Assembly (NCBI GenBank): GCA_021613335.1
Contig: JAJTWR010000479.1
Coordinates: forward strand, 434,001 to 498,000
From: Whitmania pigra
Taxonomy: Eukaryota > Annelida > Clitellata > Hirudinida > Haemopidae
Direction of reading: 5' to 3'
Length of the DNA: 64,000 nt
Shown: piece by piece, positions 36,879 to 45,823 of the stretch
Position numbering within the stretch: position 1 is the first letter of the stretch
Layout: each line of letters begins with the position of its first letter
The notes under the pieces: generated by a model
The model's input: only the letters and a program-made list of their open reading frames with translations
What the model was told of the DNA's origin: nothing
The model's database searches: none
Position numbers and translations under genes: made by a program

Positions 36879-38810
36879 ATGTTGAATAAGATTTTCAGAA
36901 AAAAAACCATTGCCAAAATTATTGAAGATTCTCAAAAAGGTTATGGACAATACCATCAAGGTTTACAAAGAACGCTGGGCGTAAAAGATTTAACAGCTTT
37001 TGGTATTGCCGCTATTATTGGCGCGGGTATTTTTAGCACTATTGGCAAGGCCAGCGCCGACGGGGGTCCTGCGGTAATTTTTCTGTTTATATTTACGGCA
37101 ATTGCGTGTAGTTTTGCCGCTTTTGCTTATGCGGAATTTGCTTCAATGGTGCCGGCAAGCGGCAGCGCTTATACTTACGGTTACGTAGCTTTTGGCGAAT
37201 TGGCGGCGTGGATAATAGGTTGGTCTCTTATTATGGAATATACCGTTGGCAATATTACCGTAGCCATTTCATGGTCTGATTATTTCACCGGTTTGCTTTC
37301 TTCCATTAAAATACCGGCTTTGGGCATAAATGGCATTCATGCTCCCGATTGGGCAACTATGGATTATTTAACGGCATATAACGGGCATAAAAACGCCGAA
37401 ATACTATTGAAAGCGGGAAAAAGTTTAGGAGATCTTGAAGAAGCCACGCGAGCGGCCAACAGCGCCTGGGTTAATGCTCCCAAAATATTCGGCTTTCATT
37501 TTGTGGCCGATTTGCCCGCTTTGGGTATCATTATCTTTATCACCTGGTTGGTTTACAGGGGAATGAAAGAATCTAGAAACGCAAGTAACGCTATGGTGGC
37601 GGTTAAACTTGCCGTGATTTTACTGGTGTTTTCAGTCGGTATTTTTTATGTAGATACCGCCAATTGGAATCCGTTTATGCCCAACGGGGTTACAGGGGTT
37701 TTAAAAGGAGTGTCGGCGGTTTTTTTTGCTTATATCGGATTTGATGCCATCAGTACCACTGCCGAAGAATGTAAAAACCCTCAACGAGATTTACCCAGAG
37801 GCATGATGTGGGCCATTATTATTTGTACTGTTTTATATGTGGCAATTTCTTTGGTATTAACCGGAGTTGTTAAATATAATACTTTAGACGTTGGCGACCC
37901 TTTATCCTATGTTTTCGAAAAAATTAACTTGAAATTGGTAAGCGGTATTGTGGCCGTAAGCGCGGTTATTGCCATGGCAAGCGTGATGCTGGTTTTTCAG
38001 TTGGGGCAACCGCGTATTTGGTTGAGCATGAGCCGCGATGGTTTACTCCCCAAACCCTTCTCCAAAATACATCCTAAATATAAAACCCCTTCATTTGCTA
38101 CCATTGTAGTAGGCTTTCTAGTTGCGGTGCCTTCGTTATTTATGAACTTAACCATGGTAACTGATTTAACTTCTATTGGCACTTTGTTTGCGTTTGTGCT
38201 GGTTTGCGCAGGAGTTTTGATTTTACAAAATAAACCTAATGTTCAGCGAGGCAAGTTTAGGATTCCTTATATTAATTCAAAATGGATAATGCTTGTTTTG
38301 TTTATCTTTTCCGCAGGGCTTGCGTTTACAAAATTTAAAACCGAAACTATGGCCTTCATTAAAAATGAAGCAAAGGTTTACCAACCGGCAGCTTTTATTA
38401 CTTCTTTAAATTCTCAGGAGCTTGAACAGGTAAAAAAGGAAATCCTTGCCAATACTTTTCAGGAGAAAAAAATGGATGCGGAGGCTTATTTGAGTAGCCT
38501 GGAATCGGCGCTTTATCAGGATTTTATAGCAAAATCTGCAATAAAATATGATAAAAAATACGAACATGGATGGAACTTATTCAAACACAAAATACCGATG
38601 TGGGTATTTTTTATTATCTGTTTTATTATCTGTTATTACAGCTTTACAAAAAATCTTTCTTTGATACCGGTTTTAGGCTTAATTAGCTGTCTTTATATGA
38701 TGAGTGAATTAGGTATCAACAACTGGCTTGGTTTTGGCATTTGGCTGGTTGTTGGTTTGTTTGTATATTTTTTGTACGGATACAGGCATAGTAAATTAAC
38801 AATAAATTGA
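36879..38810 (+). CDS. APC-superfamily amino acid permease (cationic amino acid transporter-like) with large loops
   Basis: 643 residues, about 12-14 membrane helices. APC hallmarks: GIAAIIGAGIFSTIGKA (about 41-57), the second-helix region, FFAYIGFDAISTTAEECKNPQRDLP (about 286-310). Two insertions stand out: a polar loop at about 150-200 and a segment of about 85 charged residues at about 490-575 (EQVKKEILAN, AEAYLSSLES) before the last helices. Substrate probably a basic or neutral amino acid; lysine would fit the neighbouring transaminase but is only inferred. Confidence 0.87.
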   Translation: MLNKIFRKKTIAKIIEDSQKGYGQYHQGLQRTLGVKDLTAFGIAAIIGAGIFSTIGKASADGGPAVIFLFIFTAIACSFAAFAYAEFASMVPASGSAYTYGYVAFGELAAWIIGWSLIMEYTVGNITVAISWSDYFTGLLSSIKIPALGINGIHAPDWATMDYLTAYNGHKNAEILLKAGKSLGDLEEATRAANSAWVNAPKIFGFHFVADLPALGIIIFITWLVYRGMKESRNASNAMVAVKLAVILLVFSVGIFYVDTANWNPFMPNGVTGVLKGVSAVFFAYIGFDAISTTAEECKNPQRDLPRGMMWAIIICTVLYVAISLVLTGVVKYNTLDVGDPLSYVFEKINLKLVSGIVAVSAVIAMASVMLVFQLGQPRIWLSMSRDGLLPKPFSKIHPKYKTPSFATIVVGFLVAVPSLFMNLTMVTDLTSIGTLFAFVLVCAGVLILQNKPNVQRGKFRIPYINSKWIMLVLFIFSAGLAFTKFKTETMAFIKNEAKVYQPAAFITSLNSQELEQVKKEILANTFQEKKMDAEAYLSSLESALYQDFIAKSAIKYDKKYEHGWNLFKHKIPMWVFFIICFIICYYSFTKNLSLIPVLGLISCLYMMSELGINNWLGFGIWLVVGLFVYFLYGYRHSKLTIN

Positions 38811-38921
38811 AAAAAACGGCTGGATAAAACTTGGCTCAATAAACCTTGCAGCCTCTGTATTGCCTGCGATCAAATAAGTTTTAGCAAATCCCCGCAAAAA
38901 AAATTCGATACGGCAAAAGGC

Positions 38922-40880
38922 TTAAACCGGTATCCTTGTTAATTCTATTGAATCGGTTGACACAAAAATAAGCGGCACTTTTTCTAAATCAACATAACTG
39001 GAATCCAAACCGAAACTGCTTATTTCTGATAAACTCAGGCGTTTTAGCACAAAATAGTAATCCATAATACCTCTTTGGTATAAGCTCAGATTGGTAAACT
39101 TACTGAGGTGTTTCTCCAGAATTACAAAACGGAAATCGCCTGTGATTTTGTGTTTGTTTAAAGAAGCGTATCTGCTGGTAATATCTATTTCGCCATTTTT
39201 AACCAACTCTTCCACAACTTTTCGAAACAACAAATTGATGCGCTGTTCTATTCTAAAACCTAATTTAAAGTCGATACGAACCAATTTGTCGGGAATTAAA
39301 AATTCTACCTTGTAATCCATTGTGTAAGGTTCGTCCATCACGTCAACATGAACTAACCAGTAAATATCGGCGCGTTTAGGTTCTTTTTGAAGAATGCTGT
39401 AAATAATTCTTGATTCAATCTCCGTTTTAAAATTTGCGCTGGTTAGGTAAACCAGTTGCGAGGAAAATTTAGGAACGGTTTCATCGTTGCTCAGTTCGTT
39501 TAAAATGGCGTAATAATCTTTAATTTCAACGTATTTAACAAACCGGTTTTTGATTTTTCGAGCGGTATACCAACACCACATTACCGAAAACAAAACCGAA
39601 CCAATCAGTACCGTTAGCCAGCCTCCTTCGCTGAATTTATGCAGGTTGCTCAACAAAAAGGTTCCTTCTATCAGGCCGTAAACAATTAGAAAAATAACGA
39701 TTATATAAGCGGGGAAATGCTTGCTTTTTAAATAATAGGAAACTAAAACTGAAGTCATCAGCATGGCTATGGTAATGGATAAACCATATGCGGCGTCCAT
39801 TTTGGCTGATTCTTTAAAAAGCAATACCACGCTGCTGCAGCCAATTAATAACAGCCAGTTAATTGATGGAACATAAAGCTGTCCTTTTGAGGTTGAGGGA
39901 TAGTTAATTTTTATTTTTGGCCACAAATTTAGCCTCACCGCCTCGGCAATTAGCGTAAATGAACCGCTAATTAAGGCCTGACTGGCTATAACAGCTGCAA
40001 GGGTAGCCAAAACAACCATGGGTATTTTAAAATCATCAGGCACGATTTGAAAAAACGGATTTGTTTCTCCGTCCAGTTTATATGCCGGTGAGGGGTTTAA
40101 AATCCACACGCCTTGACCTAAGTAGTTTAGAATAAGGGTAATTTTCACAAAAACCCAACTCACGCGAATGTTATGCCGGCCGCAATGCCCCAAATCAGAA
40201 TAAAGCGCTTCAGCTCCTGTGGTACATAAAAAAACGCCCCCCAAAATACCGAAAGCCGCCGGATTATTTATCAACAAATGAATGGCATAATACGGATTTA
40301 ATGCGCTAAAAATAGAAAAATCTTGTGAAATGCTCAGAAAACCCAAAATACCTAAGGTTGCAAACCAGATAAACATAATTGGGCCAAACATTTTGCCTAC
40401 TAAATTGGAGCCGAATTGCTGAATAATAAAAAGGACGCATAAAATACTTAACACAATTGGAATTACCGGGGCGTCAAACTTGGCGCTTAAGCCTTCTATG
40501 GCCGAGGTAACGGTAATACTGGGGGTAATTATGCCGTCTGCCAGCAATGCGCAGCCGCCTATAACGGCAGGCAGCACAAGCCATTTTGCTTTTTTTCTTA
40601 CCAAAGAAAAAAGCGAAAAAATCCCTCCTTCGCCCTTATTGTCTGCCCTTAGGGTAATGATAACGTATTTAACGGTGGTTTGCAGCGTCAGAGTCCAAAT
40701 AATGCACGACAAAATACCCAACACGGCCTGCTGGTCAATTACTTGCCCTTTTTTTAAAATGGTTGCAAGTATTGCTTTTAACGTATATAACGGAGAGGTT
40801 CCAATATCTCCGTATACAATTCCCAAACTCACTAAAACTCCACCTGCGGTAAGAGCGGTTGCTTTTTTATGATTTGACAC
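38922..40880 (-). CDS. kup: Kup-family potassium uptake transporter
   Basis: 652 residues from a GTG start; about 12 membrane helices in the first 440 residues and a cytosolic C-terminal domain. Kup signatures: GIVYGDIGTSPLYT (about 19-32), ADNKGEGGIFSLFSLVRKK, GTTGAEALYSDLGHCGR-like CTTGAEALYSDLGHCG and FQIVPDDFKIPMV. Couples K+ uptake to protons. The -7 box TAATTTTG lies 19 nt upstream. Confidence 0.92.
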   Translation of the reverse strand: MSNHKKATALTAGGVLVSLGIVYGDIGTSPLYTLKAILATILKKGQVIDQQAVLGILSCIIWTLTLQTTVKYVIITLRADNKGEGGIFSLFSLVRKKAKWLVLPAVIGGCALLADGIITPSITVTSAIEGLSAKFDAPVIPIVLSILCVLFIIQQFGSNLVGKMFGPIMFIWFATLGILGFLSISQDFSIFSALNPYYAIHLLINNPAAFGILGGVFLCTTGAEALYSDLGHCGRHNIRVSWVFVKITLILNYLGQGVWILNPSPAYKLDGETNPFFQIVPDDFKIPMVVLATLAAVIASQALISGSFTLIAEAVRLNLWPKIKINYPSTSKGQLYVPSINWLLLIGCSSVVLLFKESAKMDAAYGLSITIAMLMTSVLVSYYLKSKHFPAYIIVIFLIVYGLIEGTFLLSNLHKFSEGGWLTVLIGSVLFSVMWCWYTARKIKNRFVKYVEIKDYYAILNELSNDETVPKFSSQLVYLTSANFKTEIESRIIYSILQKEPKRADIYWLVHVDVMDEPYTMDYKVEFLIPDKLVRIDFKLGFRIEQRINLLFRKVVEELVKNGEIDITSRYASLNKHKITGDFRFVILEKHLSKFTNLSLYQRGIMDYYFVLKRLSLSEISSFGLDSSYVDLEKVPLIFVSTDSIELTRIPV

Positions 40881-40899
40881 CTCAATTGAATTCTTGTCG

Positions 40900-40907
40900 C
40901 AAAATTA
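40900..40907 (-). promoter_or_regulatory. -7 element (TAATTTTG) for kup
   Basis: Minus-strand TAnnTTTG match 19 nt before the GTG start; supports the GTG as the true start. Confidence 0.45.
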
Positions 40908-41025
40908 AACAAATAAATGACAATTCGGCTTTAAAAAAACTTCCCCAAAATTTTGCCCAATCGGGAGATGAATTTTAACGGGGCGTTAAATTGCGTTAAA
41001 ATATTGTTTTTAAACGACAAAAATA

Positions 41026-41058
41026 TTTGGTTATTTTGTTAAGTAATTGATATTTTTG
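41026..41058 (+). promoter_or_regulatory. promoter (TTTG-N21-TATTTTTG) of the small T9SS cargo gene
   Basis: -33 TTTG at 41026-41029 and -7 TATTTTTG at 41051-41058, spacer 21 nt, 11 nt before the ATG. A complete match to the phylum pattern. Confidence 0.7.
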
Positions 41059-41069
41059 CGCGTAGTTAT

Positions 41070-41588
41070 ATGATGGTATCAAAATTTGAAGTAATAGCGC
41101 GCTCTGCTAAATATGTGTTATGTATCATTTGCATGACCTTATTTTTAATAACCTTATCTTTTGGTAAAAAGGCAGACAGCGTAATAAAAAATACTTTGAT
41201 ACAAAAAAATAACGATCAAAGTAAAGGTCTGCAAATAAAAACCGATTACGCGCGCCAAAAATTTTATGATAATATGAGCGGTCTGCATGTTGAAATTGGC
41301 CAGGCGTCTTCTGCAAAACAAGAAAAAATTTTAACGGTGCTTAAAGTTTATCCAAATCCTGTTATCGAGCAAATTAATATCAGTTTACGTTTAGAACGCA
41401 ATGCGGTCATGTCTATTAAGATTATTGATTTATTGGGAAACGAGGTTATTACCTTGTTAAATGAAAAAACTTCGGCAGGCGAGCATACAAAAACCTACCT
41501 CATTCCGGACAGATTAAATGCGGGTATTTATTTTCTTCGCATTGTGGCGGGCGGGGAGCCGGTAGTCAAACGTATTTCTGTGTTGTAA
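41070..41588 (+). CDS. small secreted protein with T9SS type A sorting domain
   Basis: 172 residues. Hydrophobic signal (about 14-32), a short polar middle of about 55 residues without recognisable domain, then a type A C-terminal domain (about 88-172): VYPNPVIEQINISL, SIKIIDLLGNEV, LNAGIYFLRIVAGG and final VVKRISVL. The CTD directs export through the type IX system and is normally cleaved. The mature passenger would be among the smallest. First of two adjacent ATGs chosen. Confidence 0.82.
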   Translation: MMVSKFEVIARSAKYVLCIICMTLFLITLSFGKKADSVIKNTLIQKNNDQSKGLQIKTDYARQKFYDNMSGLHVEIGQASSAKQEKILTVLKVYPNPVIEQINISLRLERNAVMSIKIIDLLGNEVITLLNEKTSAGEHTKTYLIPDRLNAGIYFLRIVAGGEPVVKRISVL

Positions 41589-41613
41589 TTCACGGTTTTG
41601 CTGTTTTTGTTTT

Positions 41614-42225
41614 ATGAAAATTATTGCTATTGGCCGCAATTATGTTAGCCATGTTAAAGAGTTAAACGATAATGTTCCTGCCGAACCGGTTATTTTTTTA
41701 AAACCCGATACGGCAGTTCTTAAAGACAACAGACCGTTTTATATTCCGGATTTTTCTGCAAATATCCATTACGAGCTTCAACTGACCCTTAAAATTGATA
41801 AAGAAGGAAAACACATTTTAGAAAAATTTGCTTCAGATTATTATCAGGAAATAGGTCTGGGAATTGATTTTACGGCAAGGGATATCCAAAATAAACATCA
41901 AGAAAAAGGCCTCCCCTGGGAACTGGCTAAGGCTTTTGATAATTCGGCAGCTGTTAGTAATTTTTTGCCAAAAACAGATTTTGAAGATATTAAAAACCTT
42001 CAGTTTGAGCTTAATATAAATGGAGAAACGCGGCAAAAAGGAAATACCAAAAACCTGATATTCAACTTTGAACAGATTATTGCTTATGCGTCTAAATTTT
42101 TTACCCTAAAAAAGGGAGATTTAATTTTTACCGGCGCCCCGCAGGGGGCGGGGCAAATTTACCGGGGAGATAAACTCGAAGGATGGTTAATGGATAAACA
42201 GCTTTTAAATTTTAACATCAGGTAA
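41614..42225 (+). CDS. fumarylacetoacetate hydrolase (FAH) family protein
   Basis: 203 residues, the short FAH fold. Motifs: GRNYVSHVKELN start, EPVIFLKPDTAV, HYELQLTL with metal-ligand acids, GIDFTARD, PWELAKAFDNSA and FTGAPQGAG. Acts on 2-keto acids such as acylpyruvates or oxaloacetate; the exact substrate is unknown. 25 bp after the T9SS cargo gene. Confidence 0.88.
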   Translation: MKIIAIGRNYVSHVKELNDNVPAEPVIFLKPDTAVLKDNRPFYIPDFSANIHYELQLTLKIDKEGKHILEKFASDYYQEIGLGIDFTARDIQNKHQEKGLPWELAKAFDNSAAVSNFLPKTDFEDIKNLQFELNINGETRQKGNTKNLIFNFEQIIAYASKFFTLKKGDLIFTGAPQGAGQIYRGDKLEGWLMDKQLLNFNIR

Positions 42226-42340
42226 AAACGGGTTAAAGGGATTTATCGGCGTTTGCAACCTGCCTTTAGTCAGCATTTTTATTATTTTTTTTGAATGATA
42301 AAGTATAGAATTAAGATAAAATAAATTTTTTCAGATAATT

Positions 42341-42805
42341 ATGGATAAAGAAATTAAAGTAGGAGATCCGGCTCCGGCCATCAGCGCAAAAGATCAGAAT
42401 GGCAATATGGTAAGTTTAAGTCAGTTTAAAGGGAAAAAAGTAGCGCTTTATTTTTATCCTAAAGACGATACTCCCGGTTGCGCCGCAGAGGCCTGTAATT
42501 TTAGAGATCATTATCAAAATTTAAAAGCGCAAGGCATTGAAGTAATCGGCGTGAGTACGGATTCGCAAAATTCTCATCAAAAATTTGCCGGTAAATACAA
42601 TTTGCCTTTTAGCCTGTTAGCAGATACCGACCAAAAAATTGTTAATGATTATGGCGTTTGGGGCGAAAAAAACAGATATGGTAAAAAATATATGGGCGTT
42701 AATCGTTATACTTTTTTAATTGACCGGGAAGGTAAAATTGCTCATATTATTAAAAAGGTTGATACCCAAAAAGCTGTTCAGCAGGTTTTAGACTTGCTGA
42801 AATAG
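42341..42805 (+). CDS. bcp: thiol peroxidase, Bcp/PrxQ-type peroxiredoxin
   Basis: 154 residues. Reduces hydroperoxides. Active-site segment YPKDDTPGCAAEACNF with peroxidatic Cys47 and resolving Cys52, five residues apart as in the helix-disulfide PrxQ class. GVSTDS and NRYTFLID follow. Cytosolic, no signal peptide. Convergent with the PorE-like gene. Confidence 0.92.
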   Translation: MDKEIKVGDPAPAISAKDQNGNMVSLSQFKGKKVALYFYPKDDTPGCAAEACNFRDHYQNLKAQGIEVIGVSTDSQNSHQKFAGKYNLPFSLLADTDQKIVNDYGVWGEKNRYGKKYMGVNRYTFLIDREGKIAHIIKKVDTQKAVQQVLDLLK

Positions 42806-42826
42806 GCAAATCTAAAACTAACGCGC

Positions 42827-44824
42827 TCAGGGAAGTATTTTTTTCTTCGCCAGCGCTACAACCGGAGCCAATTTAACAATTTTAAATTCAGTTCTTCGGT
42901 TAAGCTGATGTTCTGCTTCGCTACATTTTGCCCCGTCTTTGCACTGGTTTAACAACTGGCTTTCGCCTTTGCCATAAGCGGCTAATCTGTTGGTGGCAAT
43001 TCCTGATTTAATTAAATAGTTTTTGGCGCTTTTGGCCCTTTTTTCAGATAAAATTTGATTGTATTTTTTAGTTCCTCTGGAATCTGTATGAGCAAACAGA
43101 TCCATATGGACGTTTGGCATCATCGCCATAAATTGATTTACCTTGTCTAAACCTTCTATCGCGTCTTTTCTGATGTTGTATTTATCAAAATCGTAATAAA
43201 TATTGTTTAGCTGAATGGTATAAATATCTGAGCCGGTTTTTTCAAGTTCTACTTTTATTTCAAAGATGGTAGATTCCAGGAGGCCTTTGGTAGATATGGT
43301 ATTTTCATTAAAGGTATAGAATTTCTCGGTATCGCCTTTTAAAATATATTCAGATTCGGGGTCGAGTTTGAATGCAAATTTGCCGGTTTCATCAGAATTT
43401 GTCGATTGTTGTTCTTTGGTGGCGAGGTTGATTAAAGTAACGGTTACGTTGGGCATATTTTTTTCTGTCTGTTTGTCAACAATGGAGCCGCTTATGGCAA
43501 ATACCACATCTTTAGGGGCAGCTTTTTGTCCGAGTTTAAATTCATAGATGTCATCGCTGCCGACGCCTCCTTTTCGGTTAGAAGAGAGCAGTCCTTTGGT
43601 AATATCGTCTTTATAAAACAGGATTCCAAAATCATCTTTTGGAGAGTTTATCGGCGAGCGGAGATTTTCTACATTTTTAAACGTATTTTTTTCGCCTTCG
43701 GCAGAGAAAATATCTAAGCCTCCGATGCCGATATGTCCTTTGCTGGCAAAGAAAAATTTGCCGTCGGCCCTAACCGTCGGAAATACGTCGTCTTCCCGGC
43801 TGTTTATTTCAGGTCCGCAATTTTGAGGGGCAGACCAGGTTCCGTTTGACTGATGTTCGCAATAATAAATATCCATTTCGCCATAACCTCCGGGCATATC
43901 GCTGGCAAAGTATAAAATTTGTCCGTTTGGCGAAAAAGCCGGGTGTTGAACCGAAAATTGTCCTTTGTCGTTAAAGGGCAGCTTATCTTTAACAAGCCAT
44001 TCCGCGTCTTTTTTTACCGCGTATAAGATGTATTTTTTGGCTATTCTGTCTGCCGGGTTTTTAGCTTTTTTCTCAGGAGAGATTACCCGGGTAAAAAAAA
44101 GCGTGTCGTTGTTTTTGGTTAAAACGCCAGGTCCGTTATGATAACCGATATTTATGTTTTTGTCGAACGATTGAACGCCATTTTTACCAATTTTGTATAA
44201 TTTTATGTAGGGGTTACCCGTCCAGCCGAATATTTCTTTGCTGTTTGGTTTTTTGCCGTGCTTTGCCGGCTCCAGGTTGTTTGCCCATCTGTCTGAGGAT
44301 ATTATCATTTCATCGCCCATTGGAAAGGGAGAAAAATCAGCGTTTTTTGAATTATATTCGGCTTTATTGTTTATCTCGGCTCCCGTATCGGGGTTTTCGC
44401 ACCAAATTTTTGCCGTGTTACACGCGTTGGCTGAGGCGGTAGCTTCCTGAGATTTTTCCGGAACCTTTTCGCCCCAGTTTTTATAGCTATCGGCTGCTTG
44501 TTCAAATTTTCCGTTTTGTTTTTGGGCATCGGCCAGATATTTAAAATTTTGCGGGTCGGCGTTTGGATAGGCCAGCGTTTTTGCATACCAGGTTTCTGCC
44601 ATTTCCGTATCGTTAATGTATCTGTAACAGTTTGCAATTCGCTCGGCTATTTCCATTTTAGGATTGGCCTCCATAATTTTCAGATAAATTTCAAGGGCAT
44701 ACTTGAAATCGTAGGAGCGGTAATATTTTTCAGCTTTTTTAATATTATCTGAAAATAAAACCGAAGGGGCTAAAAAAATAAATACAAATGCCGTAATAAT
44801 TTTAACAATTTTTTTTAATGACAT
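42827..44824 (-). CDS. PorE-like T9SS protein (TPR, PD40 propeller, CRD, OmpA)
   Basis: 665 residues with a signal peptide (1-25). Order: TPR-like repeats (about 28-135, KAEKYYRSYDFKYALEIY), PD40 beta-propeller (about 150-425, repeated SPNGQILYFASD type blades), carboxypeptidase-regulatory domain (about 442-520), and an OmpA peptidoglycan-binding domain (about 545-655; HTDSRGTKKYNQILSEKRA). This is the PorE architecture, thought to link the secretion machinery to peptidoglycan. Last gene of the collagen locus, 11 bp after the PorP/SprF gene. Confidence 0.87.
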   Translation of the reverse strand: MSLKKIVKIITAFVFIFLAPSVLFSDNIKKAEKYYRSYDFKYALEIYLKIMEANPKMEIAERIANCYRYINDTEMAETWYAKTLAYPNADPQNFKYLADAQKQNGKFEQAADSYKNWGEKVPEKSQEATASANACNTAKIWCENPDTGAEINNKAEYNSKNADFSPFPMGDEMIISSDRWANNLEPAKHGKKPNSKEIFGWTGNPYIKLYKIGKNGVQSFDKNINIGYHNGPGVLTKNNDTLFFTRVISPEKKAKNPADRIAKKYILYAVKKDAEWLVKDKLPFNDKGQFSVQHPAFSPNGQILYFASDMPGGYGEMDIYYCEHQSNGTWSAPQNCGPEINSREDDVFPTVRADGKFFFASKGHIGIGGLDIFSAEGEKNTFKNVENLRSPINSPKDDFGILFYKDDITKGLLSSNRKGGVGSDDIYEFKLGQKAAPKDVVFAISGSIVDKQTEKNMPNVTVTLINLATKEQQSTNSDETGKFAFKLDPESEYILKGDTEKFYTFNENTISTKGLLESTIFEIKVELEKTGSDIYTIQLNNIYYDFDKYNIRKDAIEGLDKVNQFMAMMPNVHMDLFAHTDSRGTKKYNQILSEKRAKSAKNYLIKSGIATNRLAAYGKGESQLLNQCKDGAKCSEAEHQLNRRTEFKIVKLAPVVALAKKKILP

Positions 44825-44835
44825 ACCTCTCTGCG

Positions 44836-45822
44836 TTAAAAATAGCGCGGAGTAGTCAAAGCATTTTCGTATCTGTTTTTAGAGTTTATAATAAATCCTA
44901 AAGAGAATTCATGACTGCCATTTGAATATGTGCTCAAATTAGACAAGCTGTAATCAAAGGCATATCCAATTCTAATTCCTTTTGCAAGGTATACTTCAAC
45001 TAATCCAACAAGCGAATTTTGCTGGAAAATTTTATTTATGTTGTTAGTTTTTTTCCACATATCAACACCCATCCGGTAGGAGCCGCCGATCCAGAAGGTG
45101 TCATTAATTAAAAAAGAGGCGTTAAAATCAATATTTCCCATTCCCTGGGGGTTATCTCTGAGCATTAAAGAGGGTTTAAATTTTATGCCGTTATTAACAT
45201 CCATAATTCCGCCCGCTGTTAAAAAAAGGTGAGTTTCGGGTAAGGCCACGAAATTTGCTTTTTTGTTATTTTTATTTAAGGCGCGGGTTAAGAGGTTGTT
45301 TGCCGACAGTCCGGCATAAAACCGTTCGTTTTCAAAAAACACGCCAATTCTTGCGTCGGGCGAAAAGTAGGTTTGAGAGCCGCCGGTAAAACTCGGGTCG
45401 TCAGGGCTTGCTATAAATGCCTGATCGCCCCGTAATAAAAACTGAACAACTCCTGCCCCTATGCCAAAATTTAAACGGGACGTCCCGCTAATGGGCATAC
45501 GGTAGGAATAATTAAACATGGCGGAAGTTTGCCGCTGAATTCCCGCCTTGTCGTTAACCAGCGATAAGCCTAAGCCTACGGTTTTATTTTCGCCAAAGGC
45601 CCCGTCTATTATCAGCGACTGGGTGTTTGGAGCTCCTTTTATGCCCACCCATTGACTTCTGTGCAGTAAACTTATATTTATATTTTCTTTGTAGCCTGCA
45701 TATGCAGGGTTTACTATCAAACCGTTAAACATATATTGACTGTACTGTATCTCCTCTTGCCCAAAAGATATTAACGGCAGAGCGAACAGCAATAAAATCA
45801 ATTTTAAAAACCGCTTTATCAT
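44836..45822 (-). CDS. PorP/SprF family type IX secretion membrane protein
   Basis: 328 residues with signal peptide (1-21, ISFGQ). Hallmarks: QYSQYMFNGLIVNPAYAGY near the mature N-terminus, LHRSQWVGIKGAPNTQSL, then repeating beta-strands of an outer-membrane barrel and SLGFIINSK near the end. PorP/SprF proteins are often encoded next to a specific CHU_C/type B cargo and help secrete or anchor it. Only one base separates it from the CHU_C gene upstream. Confidence 0.92.
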   Translation of the reverse strand: MIKRFLKLILLLFALPLISFGQEEIQYSQYMFNGLIVNPAYAGYKENINISLLHRSQWVGIKGAPNTQSLIIDGAFGENKTVGLGLSLVNDKAGIQRQTSAMFNYSYRMPISGTSRLNFGIGAGVVQFLLRGDQAFIASPDDPSFTGGSQTYFSPDARIGVFFENERFYAGLSANNLLTRALNKNNKKANFVALPETHLFLTAGGIMDVNNGIKFKPSLMLRDNPQGMGNIDFNASFLINDTFWIGGSYRMGVDMWKKTNNINKIFQQNSLVGLVEVYLAKGIRIGYAFDYSLSNLSTYSNGSHEFSLGFIINSKNRYENALTTPRYF

Positions 45823-45823
45823 G

